Positions 16,527 to 25,409 of a stretch of DNA of 64,000 nucleotides are shown here, piece by piece. Source of the DNA: an uncultured Prevotella sp. (GTDB lineage: Bacteria > Bacteroidota > Bacteroidia > Bacteroidales > Bacteroidaceae); the NCBI GenBank assembly GCA_902464615.1, contig CABQKA010000002.1:1-64000 (forward strand), written 5' to 3'. Made by a program: the position numbers and the translations under genes. The notes beneath the pieces were generated by a model. The model ran no database searches. It was not told the origin of the DNA and saw nothing but the letters and a program-made list of their open reading frames with translations. Numbering within the stretch: the stretch's first letter is position 1; each line of letters starts with the position of its first letter.

Positions 16527-19500
16527 ATGAAAAACAGCAAGAAAGTCTGTCTTTCCTGTGTGCTGGTCCTGGCGGCCGGCAGCGTCGCGGCGCAGGTGCC
16601 CGTGGACTACTCGAAGTATCCCGACTACACCCCGCCCGTGAAGCCCGACGCCCGCACAAGCGCCATGTTCCAGCCAAAGGCAGGGGCCGCCCAGCAGCGG
16701 CCAGACCACGTGAACAACGCGGAGAACATCTACTTCCCGCCCGTGTTCAACCAGGACGGCGGTTCGTGCGGCTCGGCCTCGCGCATCGCCTACATGTTCA
16801 ACTACGAGATCAACGCCTACCGCGGGCTCGACGGCTCGCTGGAGGAAAACCAGTACCCGACACACTTCACCTGGCTGCTGACCAACTCGAACTCAAGCAA
16901 GGACGGCATGGCCAGGGCCAACGGCGTCCCCAACGTGCCGACCTACGGCGGGCGCACCTATTCCGCCCTCTTCGGCAACCAGGACACCGCCGCGCCGGAC
17001 TTCGGCTGGATGCAGGGCTACGACAAGTGGTATGCCGCCATGTTCAACCGCCTCGAGCAAAACCCCAACCTGCCGGCCAACGTGGGCACGGAGGAAGGCC
17101 GCGAGATGGCCAAGAACTGGCTCTGGAACCATAACGGCGACACCAGCTTCAAGGCCGGCGGCATCTGGGGCTTCGGCGTGGCCAGCGGCGGCACGTGGGT
17201 AGACATCCCCTCCACCGATACCAACGACGCCATCGGCGTCACCGGCATGAAGTACGTCAAGAACTGGGGCGCGCAGGTGGACCACGCGCTTACCGTCGTA
17301 GGCTACGACGACCGCATCGAATTTGACCTGGACGGCAACGGCGTGGCCGGCGAGAAGGACAAAGACGAGGTGGGCGCATGGATCGTCGTCAACTCGTGGG
17401 GCGACGGCTGGTGCAACAACGGCTTTATCTATTGCCCCTACAAGAACGCCGTCACCGCCGGCAACAATAATGACTACTACACGCCGGAAGTCTACATGAT
17501 CCGCAAGGACTACCGCCCCTACCGCACCTTCAAAATCACGATGGACTACTCCAAGCGCAGCGAGCTGCGCCTGAGCGGCGGCATCTCGACGGACCTCAAC
17601 GCCTCCGAGCCGGAGAAGTCCGTCTACTTCGAACACTTCAAGTTTGCCGGCGACGGCGACGGCGACGGCGTGGACGCCGAGACCCCGATGCTGGGCCGCT
17701 GGGCCGACGGCATGCACTACGAACCCATGGAGTTCGGCTACGACATGACGGACCTCTCCGCCTCGTTCGACACGCGCCGGCCGCTGAAATACTTCTTCAT
17801 CATCGAGACCAAGGACGGCGCATCGGGCCAGGGCACGGTGCACGGCGTCTCCGTGCTCGACTACGAATTCGACCGCGCCGGCATCGAGTTCCCGGCGGAA
17901 ATCGGGGCGGAAGGCGTGCAGGTGGCCAATCAGGGCAACCGCACCGTCATCTCCGTCGTAGTGCCCGGCGAATCGTTCAACGCCCCGTACAACCTGACCG
18001 TCGCGGACAAGACACTGCACTGGAACGCCCCCGAAACCGGCTCCTACCAGCTGACAGGCTACCGCATCTACCGCGCCGGCACGCTGCTGGCCAGCACCGA
18101 CGCCGGCAAGACCTCCTATGCGGTGGACGACACGGCAACCGTCTACGAAGTGAGCGCCCTCTACGCTTACCAGGACTCCGTCGTGGAGTCCTCGCGCAGC
18201 GCAGCCTCCGTGCTCCCCTACCGCGGCGTCCATCCCCGGACAAACTACGTCCGCATGTTCAACAACTCAGGCTTCGAGGTGGCCAACGTATTCGACAAAC
18301 GCTACGACCAGGCCACCATCGAGTACTGGATACGGCCTAATTCGCTCGTCAACTGGAACCAGCAGATAGGCCCGTCCTGGGGCAAATTCATGATTCACAC
18401 GACCAACGTCGGCGAACTCGTAGCCGGATGGGACACAGGCAACCGCATCACCACGGCCGCCGGCTCGCTTGTGAGAAACACGTGGACACACGTGGCCGTC
18501 GTGGTCGATGGCAGCGAACTGACCGTCTACCTCAACGGCGAGAAAGCCGGTTCGCTCTCTTCCAGTTATAGCGGCATCGGCGGCTTCGGCAATCTCAACG
18601 TGGGCCTTTCCGGCGGCGCCAACGGCAGCGTCAACGGCGCCATCGACGAGTTCCGCATCTGGAGCACAGCCCGCTCGCAGCAGGAGATACAGCAATACAT
18701 GTATGCCGAAATCTCCGAGCCGTCCACCATGCCCGGCCTGCTTGTCGACCTCCCCATGTCGGAGGAAAACTCGGAGAACCTCACCGACGTGGCCCAAGGC
18801 CATGAGATTACCTACTACGGCTCGCAGTCCCGCCTCTCGCAGAACGGCCTGCTCATAGACACGCGTGAGCTCACGGCCGACTTCTCCCTGCCCGCCGACG
18901 GCTTCGCCGCAGGTGTGCCGGCTACGGTGGCCAACGCTTCGTCGCCCCGCACCGTCCGCTGGATATGGAGCGCGACGAACAGCGACGTGGACAGCCTTGA
19001 AGTGCAAAACCCCGTCATCACGTTCACCCAGACCGGCGAGCAGACCATTAAGCTCAAAGCCTACGACGGCAGCGGATATAGCGCGGAAGTCGAGAAGACT
19101 GTCACCGTGGCCGCTCCGAAAGTGCCCGTAGCCGCGTTCAAAGTCTATCCGGACACCGTCTCGGCCGGTGAGCGCGTCAGCTTCGTCAACGCCACCGTGG
19201 GCGCAACGGGCTGCACCTACCGCTGGGACATGCCGGGCGCCGACGTAGAGTCCAGCACGATGGGCAACGCCGCCACGAGCTATTCCGCACCGGGCAAATA
19301 CGAAGTGACCCTTACCGTAACCGGGCCGCAAGGCACGTCGACAGCCAAGGATACCGTCGTCGTGACCGCCACGGCTCCCGAGTCCGACTTCACGCTCTAT
19401 CCCACAGCCGTGGTCAAGGGACAGACGGTGCGCTTCGGCGACCAAAGCAAGTACCAGCCTACGTCGTGGCGCTGGCTCGTGAAGAACAACGCCGACTGTG

Positions 19501-21065
19501 TCATGTCGCTCGAACAGAACTTCGAGGCGACGATGGACCGCGTCGGCACGTACGATATCTCTCTCGAGACACGCAACGCGCAAGGCGTCAACCGCCAAGT
19601 GCGCAACCGCGTCCTGGCCGTATGCAATGCCGACGGTGAGAACGGCTTGAACTTCTACGGCAACGGCGAAAGCGTAGAGTTTGCCAATCCTATCGAAGCC
19701 GGCACGCCGGAGTTCACCATCGACTGGTGGATGTACGCCAAGGCCTACGGCGACAACGTGAACCAAATCGGCAGCGACGCCGACGGCCTGCTCATCCGCA
19801 CCCACGCCGACGGCAGCATGAGCCTGACGCTTTCCGGCAAGACACTCTCCACGCCGGGCCACTTCGTCACGCTCTCCGAGTGGCATCACTACGCCGTCAC
19901 CTTCCGCTTCGGCACCGCCACCTTCTACAAGGACGGCGTGGAAGTGACCAGCGGCAACATGGGCCGTGTCCGCTGCCCGAGCCTCCCCGACACGTGGGGC
20001 ATCGGCGGAACGGAAGCGCCGATGAATGCCGTCATCGACGAATTCCGCGTATGGAACTCGCAGCTTACCGAGGAGCAGATACGCCAATACTGCAACCAGC
20101 CCATAGCCGACGTGGCCGCCGCGGAGTCTGCTGACGACCTGGCACTCTATTACCAGTTCAACCAAAGCTCCGGCGACGTGTCCGACGCTACGTCCAACGA
20201 CCGCACGGGCCACCGCAACGGCTTCGGGCCGGAAGGCGACGCCTGGAGCTCCTCGCTCGGCATCTTCGCCCTCAACTTCGAGGGAGGAGAGGACGTCACC
20301 GCACGCTACCTCACGAACTACAGTGCGCCGTTCGATACGGGAGAAAGCTCTGTCAACTCGAGCAACAACTCGCGCTTCCGCTCCCTCTTGCAGAATGATC
20401 CTTCCTCTACCTGGCAGCTGACCAATACCGTGGAGAACGGCAATGTCGTTACCGGCTTCCACGTGGACGTCAACAAGGGCAGCGCACTTACCGTGACGAC
20501 GCAATGGGACGGCTTCAGCTCTTCGTTGTCCGACCACGCCGCCTTCCAGGCCGTCACGCTCCCGGCCGGTTTCTACCGCCTCTCCGTGGAAAGTTACTCA
20601 GACTTCAGCGCAGGCGGCTCCTACCTCGCAGCCGCCGAGGGCGAGGGCCTTCCCCTTACGGCCAATCTTGAGGCAGATGCCTTGGGCTACGCCCCGCTCG
20701 CCGACAAGGAGATGACGTTTGTCGTAGACGACGAGAAGGAAGTATCGCTCGGTATGCTTATCAACATGAGCGGCCTCAGCTGCCTCACCATCAAGGAGCT
20801 GCGCCTTGAGCAGCTCAATTACCGCCAGGTAGACGCCAACGGCGAAATCACCGCCATCGGCCAGCTGCCCGTCGACGAGACGGACGGCCTGCGCATCGAC
20901 GTACAGGGCGGCAAGGCAGTGCTCACCGTGGACAGCCCGCGCCGTGTACGCGTCTACACCGTGGCCGGACAGCTGGCGTTCGACCGTGAAGTCACCGGCA
21001 GCGTGACGCTCAGCCTGCCCGCCGGCGTTTACGTGGCCGACGGCCGGAAGTTCATCATACCCTAA
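16527..21065 (+). CDS. Very large secreted C1 (papain-like) cysteine peptidase with LamG and PKD domains and T9SS-like tail
   Basis: 1512 residues. The signal peptide is cleaved probably before QVPVDYS. The papain-like domain spans about 60-330 with catalytic C81 (QDGGSCGSAS), H253 (VDHALTVVGYDD) and N289 (VNSWGDGW). A beta domain (about 330-470) and an Fn3-like segment (about 490-560) follow. After them come LamG 1 (about 571-728; IEYWIRPNS, HVAVVVDG, IDEFRIW), three PKD-like repeats (about 783-866, 867-953, 953-1032) and LamG 2 (about 1040-1195; FTIDWWMYA, IDEFRVW). A DUF5013-like region (about 1255-1440) precedes the C-terminal sorting-type domain (VRVYTVAGQLAF, LPAGVYVADGRKFIIP). Expected on the cell surface or released, cutting proteins while the LamG modules bind glycans. 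It is monocistronic, with TAACTTTG at 16415-16422 and a U-tract terminator after the stop. Confidence 0.88.
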   Translation: MKNSKKVCLSCVLVLAAGSVAAQVPVDYSKYPDYTPPVKPDARTSAMFQPKAGAAQQRPDHVNNAENIYFPPVFNQDGGSCGSASRIAYMFNYEINAYRGLDGSLEENQYPTHFTWLLTNSNSSKDGMARANGVPNVPTYGGRTYSALFGNQDTAAPDFGWMQGYDKWYAAMFNRLEQNPNLPANVGTEEGREMAKNWLWNHNGDTSFKAGGIWGFGVASGGTWVDIPSTDTNDAIGVTGMKYVKNWGAQVDHALTVVGYDDRIEFDLDGNGVAGEKDKDEVGAWIVVNSWGDGWCNNGFIYCPYKNAVTAGNNNDYYTPEVYMIRKDYRPYRTFKITMDYSKRSELRLSGGISTDLNASEPEKSVYFEHFKFAGDGDGDGVDAETPMLGRWADGMHYEPMEFGYDMTDLSASFDTRRPLKYFFIIETKDGASGQGTVHGVSVLDYEFDRAGIEFPAEIGAEGVQVANQGNRTVISVVVPGESFNAPYNLTVADKTLHWNAPETGSYQLTGYRIYRAGTLLASTDAGKTSYAVDDTATVYEVSALYAYQDSVVESSRSAASVLPYRGVHPRTNYVRMFNNSGFEVANVFDKRYDQATIEYWIRPNSLVNWNQQIGPSWGKFMIHTTNVGELVAGWDTGNRITTAAGSLVRNTWTHVAVVVDGSELTVYLNGEKAGSLSSSYSGIGGFGNLNVGLSGGANGSVNGAIDEFRIWSTARSQQEIQQYMYAEISEPSTMPGLLVDLPMSEENSENLTDVAQGHEITYYGSQSRLSQNGLLIDTRELTADFSLPADGFAAGVPATVANASSPRTVRWIWSATNSDVDSLEVQNPVITFTQTGEQTIKLKAYDGSGYSAEVEKTVTVAAPKVPVAAFKVYPDTVSAGERVSFVNATVGATGCTYRWDMPGADVESSTMGNAATSYSAPGKYEVTLTVTGPQGTSTAKDTVVVTATAPESDFTLYPTAVVKGQTVRFGDQSKYQPTSWRWLVKNNADCVMSLEQNFEATMDRVGTYDISLETRNAQGVNRQVRNRVLAVCNADGENGLNFYGNGESVEFANPIEAGTPEFTIDWWMYAKAYGDNVNQIGSDADGLLIRTHADGSMSLTLSGKTLSTPGHFVTLSEWHHYAVTFRFGTATFYKDGVEVTSGNMGRVRCPSLPDTWGIGGTEAPMNAVIDEFRVWNSQLTEEQIRQYCNQPIADVAAAESADDLALYYQFNQSSGDVSDATSNDRTGHRNGFGPEGDAWSSSLGIFALNFEGGEDVTARYLTNYSAPFDTGESSVNSSNNSRFRSLLQNDPSSTWQLTNTVENGNVVTGFHVDVNKGSALTVTTQWDGFSSSLSDHAAFQAVTLPAGFYRLSVESYSDFSAGGSYLAAAEGEGLPLTANLEADALGYAPLADKEMTFVVDDEKEVSLGMLINMSGLSCLTIKELRLEQLNYRQVDANGEITAIGQLPVDETDGLRIDVQGGKAVLTVDSPRRVRVYTVAGQLAFDREVTGSVTLSLPAGVYVADGRKFIIP

Positions 21066-21101
21066 ACGGGCACAGGCCTTTGGCCCGTCCCGACGTTTCA
21101 G

Positions 21102-21134
21102 GCGGTGCGTTCCTTGCGGACGCGCCGCTTTTTT
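21102..21134 (+). terminator. Intrinsic terminator of the C1 peptidase gene
   Basis: 9-bp stem GCGGTGCGT/ACGCGCCGC (one G-U) followed by six Ts. Confidence 0.8.
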
Positions 21135-21325
21135 GTTATCCTCCGGGAAGGCCCGCATTTCTTTTTTCTTTTCAGAAGGCCGTTGCCGCTTGCCTGTATG
21201 GAGCTTTTTTCCTAAATTGCAGCCGTTAAGGGCGCGGAGTCTTGCCGTCCGGCCTGTCCCCCGCCCTCCAGTTTTCATCAACCTTTTCCATCCGCGCCGG
21301 TTTCCGCCGGAAGCCGGACAAACAA

Positions 21326-24172
21326 ATGATGCTTATGGCAAACTCTACTTTCCTATTGGCGTTGGCGCTGGGGCTTTCTGCCCTTCCGCCCGCCCGGGCC
21401 GCCGGTTTCCGCGACCTGCGGGCCCCGTCCCTGCTGTCCGGCATTCCCGCCGCCGTGCCGCTCCGCCCCGCCGCGTCCCTTCTCGCTGCGTCCCCGACCG
21501 ACTATCCTGTCAACTTCGACGCAGACGAGACGACAGGCAACACGGGCCGCTACCTGACGGCGCTTACCCTTTCCGGTTCGGCCGACGGCACGCAGACCAT
21601 TGCCGTAGACCACAGCGCGCCCATGCTTCTTTACCGCCCCATGCTCGGCGAGGTCTTCACGGCGCGCCCCGGCGAGCGCCTCACGCCCGTATTCGGCTTC
21701 AACGGCAATTGGATGAACGGCTACGTCTACCTGGACCGCGGAAGCGACGGCCAGTTTTCCTACGAACTGAACGACGATTACACCATCCCCGAGGGGAGCG
21801 ACCTGATGACCTACTCCTACGTGATGGCGGCCGACGGCAACGGCGGCTATGCCAGCGACGGCACGCCCCTTACCGGCAACGCGACGAACGTGCTCAACCC
21901 GCCGCCTTTCACCGTCCCGGCCGATTTGAAGCCCGGCTACTACCGCATGCGCTTCAAGGTGGACTGGGGCTGCGTAGACCCGGGCGGCAATACCAACCCG
22001 GACCAGCTCATCAAGAACAACGGCGGCGAAATCGTCGACGTGCGGCTCAATGTCCACGGCGATTTCTGCACCGTCGCGTCCGCAGAGACTCCGGGCGGAA
22101 CGGTGACGGCCGCCGGCGGCAGCCCGCTTTCCGGCCAGGACTTTCCCTTCGGCCAGCCTCTGGAGCTGCTGGTGACACCCGACGCGGGCTACGTCCTCGA
22201 CGGCCTTGTCGTGCGCCACGGCTACGGGCTCGACGGCGACAGCCTTGTCCACGGCACGCCGCAGTATGCCGACGAAGTCCTGCCCGGCTACCTCGTGCAG
22301 GACGGTAAGGCCACGCTTCCCGCCGCGTGGATGGACGGCGAGGTGCGCATAGAGGCCCGCTTCGTGCAGGCCTCAGGCGAAGCGCCGGCTTCCGGCGACT
22401 ATCCGCTCAACTTCGACCGCGACGCCCAGAGCGGCGTGCCGGTGCCCGAGGATGCCCGTTTCCGCCTGGCGGTCAGCGCCACGCAGGGCGGCACGACGGG
22501 CGTCAGCGTGCCGGCGGACGGCGCGGCGCTTTACGTGGACTTGCGCCCGCGACAGATTTCCGTCGTCCCCGGCGACCGGGTGGAACTCGCGCTCTCGCAG
22601 ACCGTCGCCCCGGGGCTGAACGCCTATTTCTATATGGACTTGAACCAGGACGGACAGTTCACGCCGCTACTCGACGCGGAGGGCCGCCCCACCCTCTCGG
22701 GCGAGCTCGTGTCGTATAGCTTCCACGACGGGCGCAACAGCTTGGGCGAGGCGGTGGCCGAGGGTACGGACGCGCTGCCGGCCTTCGTCCTGCCGGACAA
22801 CCTGCCCCGCGGCGTCTACCGCGCCCGCCTCAAGCTCGACGCGGACCACACCGACGCCGGCGGCTCCGGCGACATACAGGCCCGCGGCGGCCGCGTCGTG
22901 GACCTGTTGGTCAACGTGCACGGCCTGACCCAGCCGCTCGAAATCATCACGACGAACGGCAGCGTGCACGGCGCCGACAACACGGGGCTTCCCCTCGAGG
23001 CGGAGTGCTTCAGGTCGCTTTCCGTAGTGCCCGTGGCGGCGGCCGACGGATACGAGTCCGCCGGCATGACCGTGCAGCACGGCCACAACCTGGACGGCCC
23101 GCAGTATGTGCACGGCAACCGCCAGTGGAGCACCTTCACGCGCCCGGCCCGCGCCGTCGTCATCCCGAGGGACAGCATCAACGGCGACGTGCGCATCACC
23201 GTCCACTACGAGCCTACGGCCGAGGCCGACTACCAGCTCGTGTTCAGCGACGAATTCGACGGCGCCGACGGCACGCAGCCTTCCGCCGAATGGTGGATGC
23301 GCTGCCCGCGCCAGTCGTCCACGTGGAACCGCTGGCTGTCGGACAGCGAGGAAGTCATTTACCTGGACGGCGGCCAGCTCGTGGCCCGCGCCATCCCCAA
23401 TCCCGACCAGGCCGCCGACCCCGTGCCCATGATTACCGGGGGCGTGCAGTCGCAGGGCAAGTTCAGCTTCAAGTATGGCAAAATCGAGGCCCGCGTCCTG
23501 ACGAATCCCCATACGGGCAACTTCCCCGCCTTCTGGATGATGCCGGAGGACCAGTCGGCCGGCTGGCCCTCGTGCGGGGAGATAGACATCTTCGAGCAGA
23601 TAGACAACCAGAACACGGCCTACCACACCGTCCACTCCCACTGGACCTACGACCTGGGCAACACGGGCAACCCGCGCTCGTCATTCAGCGAGACGGTGCA
23701 GATGGACCGTTATCACACGTATGGTTTCGAATGGACGGAGCAGGAGATGAAATGGTATGTGGACGGGCGGCAGGTGGCCACGTACCGCAAGTCGGCCGAC
23801 GACGCGGCGTTGCAGGACGGGCAGTGGCCTTTCGACAAGGCTTTCTACATCATCCTGAACCAGTCCGTGGGCAACGGCTCGTGGGCGGCCAACGCCGACG
23901 TGTCCCACACGTATGAGACCCGCTTCGACTGGGTGCGCGTTTACCAGAAGGACGGGACGTCGACGGGCATCGGCTCGCCGGCCGCCGGCGAAGCGCTCCG
24001 CGTCAGCGCGGAGAAGGGCTGCATCGTCGTCACGGCGGATGCGCCCGCGGAGGTCGGTGTCTACGACCTGTCGGGCCGTTGCGTGGCGCGCTCCACGATG
24101 AGCGGGACGGAACGTTTCGCCGTGGAGGGCGGCATTTATGTGGTCAACGGGCAGAAGGTGCTTGTGCCCTGA
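21326..24172 (+). CDS. Secreted GH16 beta-glucanase with two N-terminal GEVED-like repeats and T9SS-like tail
   Basis: 948 residues from ATG 21326; the start was chosen because MMLMANSTFLLALALGLSALPPARA is a clear signal peptide. Two homologous beta modules (about 57-247 and 356-533) share D-Y-P-x-N-F-D, F-Y/V-Y-x-D-x-x-x-D-G-Q-F and a closing VNVHG. Each is followed by a Gly-rich linker module with LDG-x-x-x-VHG (VVRHGYGLDG; TVQHGHNLDG). GH16 spans about 635-873: CGEIDIFEQ gives E752, D754 and E757 as catalytic residues; RYHTYGFEW and FDWVRVYQKDG close the fold. The tail (VGVYDLSGRCVARS, GGIYVVNGQKVLVP) is a sorting-type domain. It probably attacks beta-1,3/1,4-glucans outside the cell. A U-tract terminator follows the stop. 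TAAATTGC at 21213-21220 is a poor promoter match. Confidence 0.9.
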   Translation: MMLMANSTFLLALALGLSALPPARAAGFRDLRAPSLLSGIPAAVPLRPAASLLAASPTDYPVNFDADETTGNTGRYLTALTLSGSADGTQTIAVDHSAPMLLYRPMLGEVFTARPGERLTPVFGFNGNWMNGYVYLDRGSDGQFSYELNDDYTIPEGSDLMTYSYVMAADGNGGYASDGTPLTGNATNVLNPPPFTVPADLKPGYYRMRFKVDWGCVDPGGNTNPDQLIKNNGGEIVDVRLNVHGDFCTVASAETPGGTVTAAGGSPLSGQDFPFGQPLELLVTPDAGYVLDGLVVRHGYGLDGDSLVHGTPQYADEVLPGYLVQDGKATLPAAWMDGEVRIEARFVQASGEAPASGDYPLNFDRDAQSGVPVPEDARFRLAVSATQGGTTGVSVPADGAALYVDLRPRQISVVPGDRVELALSQTVAPGLNAYFYMDLNQDGQFTPLLDAEGRPTLSGELVSYSFHDGRNSLGEAVAEGTDALPAFVLPDNLPRGVYRARLKLDADHTDAGGSGDIQARGGRVVDLLVNVHGLTQPLEIITTNGSVHGADNTGLPLEAECFRSLSVVPVAAADGYESAGMTVQHGHNLDGPQYVHGNRQWSTFTRPARAVVIPRDSINGDVRITVHYEPTAEADYQLVFSDEFDGADGTQPSAEWWMRCPRQSSTWNRWLSDSEEVIYLDGGQLVARAIPNPDQAADPVPMITGGVQSQGKFSFKYGKIEARVLTNPHTGNFPAFWMMPEDQSAGWPSCGEIDIFEQIDNQNTAYHTVHSHWTYDLGNTGNPRSSFSETVQMDRYHTYGFEWTEQEMKWYVDGRQVATYRKSADDAALQDGQWPFDKAFYIILNQSVGNGSWAANADVSHTYETRFDWVRVYQKDGTSTGIGSPAAGEALRVSAEKGCIVVTADAPAEVGVYDLSGRCVARSTMSGTERFAVEGGIYVVNGQKVLVP

Positions 24173-24195
24173 CCTCTTTCCCTCGCATTTTCCGG

Positions 24196-24228
24196 GCGGG
24201 ACTTGCCTCGTGGCGGGTCCCGCTTTTT
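24196..24228 (+). terminator. Intrinsic terminator of the large GH16 gene
   Basis: 7-bp stem GCGGGAC/GTCCCGC followed by five Ts. Confidence 0.7.
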
Positions 24229-24231
24229 GTT

Positions 24232-24306
24232 GCGCCTAAGTCCGTGGGCAGCGGGCTAAGGCCTGCTTTTCCGGGGCTAAGGCCCGTAGGCCGCAGGCTT
24301 AGGCGC
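24232..24306. repeat. Palindromic repeat R4 (complex)
   Basis: Outer arms GCGCCTAAG/CTTAGGCGC enclose GGGCTAAGGCC and GGGGCTAAGGCCCGTAGG. Confidence 0.75.
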
Positions 24307-24313
24307 GTGTGGA

Positions 24314-24356
24314 CAAGAAAAGCGGGCGGGGCACCTGTGTGGGGTGCTCCGCCCGC
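24314..24356 (-). terminator. Intrinsic terminator of the barrel-ABM genes
   Basis: 14-bp stem (24322-24335, 24343-24356, one G-U) followed on the reverse strand by TTTTCTT. Confidence 0.75.
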
Positions 24357-24394
24357 TTGCGGGATGGCCGTGTTGTGTCACGTGCGGCGGCGGT

Positions 24395-24679
24395 TCACTT
24401 CGCGGGGAAGTCGAACTGCTCGAGCTTGAGCTGCCCGAGGGTTTCCAACTGCCCCACGTAGCGCTTGAAGTGCTCGGCGGCCGAGTGGCGGGCCAGCGCG
24501 TCGGCGTCGGTCCACGTCTCGCAGATCATGAACACGTCGGGGTTCGTGGCGCTTTCAAAGGTGTCGTAGGCAATGTTGCCCTCGTCCTGCCGCGAGCATG
24601 CGGTGAGGGCCAGTGCGGCTTCAAGGGCTTCGTCGTAGCATCCCTCGTTGGCCTTGAAGAAACAGTTCAGTCGAATCAT
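24395..24679 (-). CDS. Antibiotic biosynthesis monooxygenase (ABM)-family small protein
   Basis: 94 residues, the size of a single ABM ferredoxin-like dimeric alpha/beta barrel. Typical points are the opening MIRLNCFFKANEG, the central EGNIAYDTFES, and MICETWTDADALARHSAAEHFKRYV, the usual W-x-x-x-x-A-L-x-x-H helix. Family members such as YgiN are cofactor-free quinol monooxygenases or oxidative-stress proteins; no specific substrate can be assigned. It follows the barrel-protein gene by 33 bp in the opposite-to-map direction (both reverse strand), so read-through is likely, and it ends at a strong hairpin with a T-run. Confidence 0.85.
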   Translation of the reverse strand: MIRLNCFFKANEGCYDEALEAALALTACSRQDEGNIAYDTFESATNPDVFMICETWTDADALARHSAAEHFKRYVGQLETLGQLKLEQFDFPAK

Positions 24680-24712
24680 AGCGTTGTGCGTGTGAAAGGT
24701 GTGATACAGGTT

Positions 24713-25351
24713 TTAGAAATAGTATGTGGCCTGGACCTGGAAGGTGTTGGCCTTATAGTCGTCACTGCTGCCCAGGAGATTGTCGTTGATGTTGCTCAGG
24801 ATCGTCTCGCCCACTTTGCCCAGACCGAAGTTGTAGCCCACGCCGATATCGAGGTGTCCCAGGACCTTGAAGCCCGCGCCGATGTTCCACGTGGTCGTCA
24901 TGTTCTCGTTGCGGAACATGCCGTTTTCCGCGCCTCCGAAGAGCTTCCACGTGCGGCTGCCCACGTTGAATCCGAACTGCGGTCCGGTGGCCACGTAGAT
25001 GGAGGCCAGGCGGCCGATGCCGAAGTTGTATTTCACGTTAATGGGCAGCTCGATGCTGCGGAAGGTCTTGTAGCTGGAGAATCCTTCGTCGCCGTTGACC
25101 TGGAGCTTGCGCTGCGAGTATTGCAGTGAGGCGTCGAGGCCCAGTCCGGCCACGAGGCTGAGGTTGAACTTGGGCCCGATGAACCAGCCGGCCTGGTTGT
25201 CGCTTTTGAGGACATTGTCCAGCCCGTCGGAAAGGCGGAGCTTCGTCAGGTTGAGACCGCCCGTGATACCCCAGTCGAAGCCGAAGGCTCCTGCGGGTGT
25301 GGCCACAGCCATCGAGAGCAGCAGGGCCAGCGTAAGGAATAATTTTCTCAT
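24713..25351 (-). CDS. Small outer-membrane beta-barrel protein (OMP_b-brl_2 / PorT-like)
   Basis: 212 residues. The signal peptide is MRKLFLTLALLLSMAVATPAGA. The rest alternates hydrophobic and polar residues in about eight strands, starting FDWGITGGLNLTKLRL and ending FQVQATYYF with the C-terminal aromatic typical of outer-membrane barrels. Glycine-rich strand turns (WFIGPKFNLSLVAGLGLD, TGPQFGFNVG, DIGVGYNFGLGKV) fit the 8-stranded outer-membrane-protein-beta-barrel group. These are abundant in Bacteroidales and mostly of unknown role. It lies upstream of the ABM gene and downstream of nhaD, all on the reverse strand; TATCTTTA at 25378-25385 is a near-consensus -7 box, so it may have its own promoter. 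Confidence 0.85.
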   Translation of the reverse strand: MRKLFLTLALLLSMAVATPAGAFGFDWGITGGLNLTKLRLSDGLDNVLKSDNQAGWFIGPKFNLSLVAGLGLDASLQYSQRKLQVNGDEGFSSYKTFRSIELPINVKYNFGIGRLASIYVATGPQFGFNVGSRTWKLFGGAENGMFRNENMTTTWNIGAGFKVLGHLDIGVGYNFGLGKVGETILSNINDNLLGSSDDYKANTFQVQATYYF

Positions 25352-25409
25352 AACAGGGTGTTTTAGGAATGAGTGATTAAAGATAGATGTTCTCTGATAC
25401 CGCCGCCTG

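Noticed and set aside
18267..20537. 756-codon frame opposite the C1 peptidase; similar long antisense frames at 8628-11063 and 35789-38251
   Set aside because: Same shadow effect; no signal peptide, motif or start context, and the opposite strand carries clear domains with catalytic residues.
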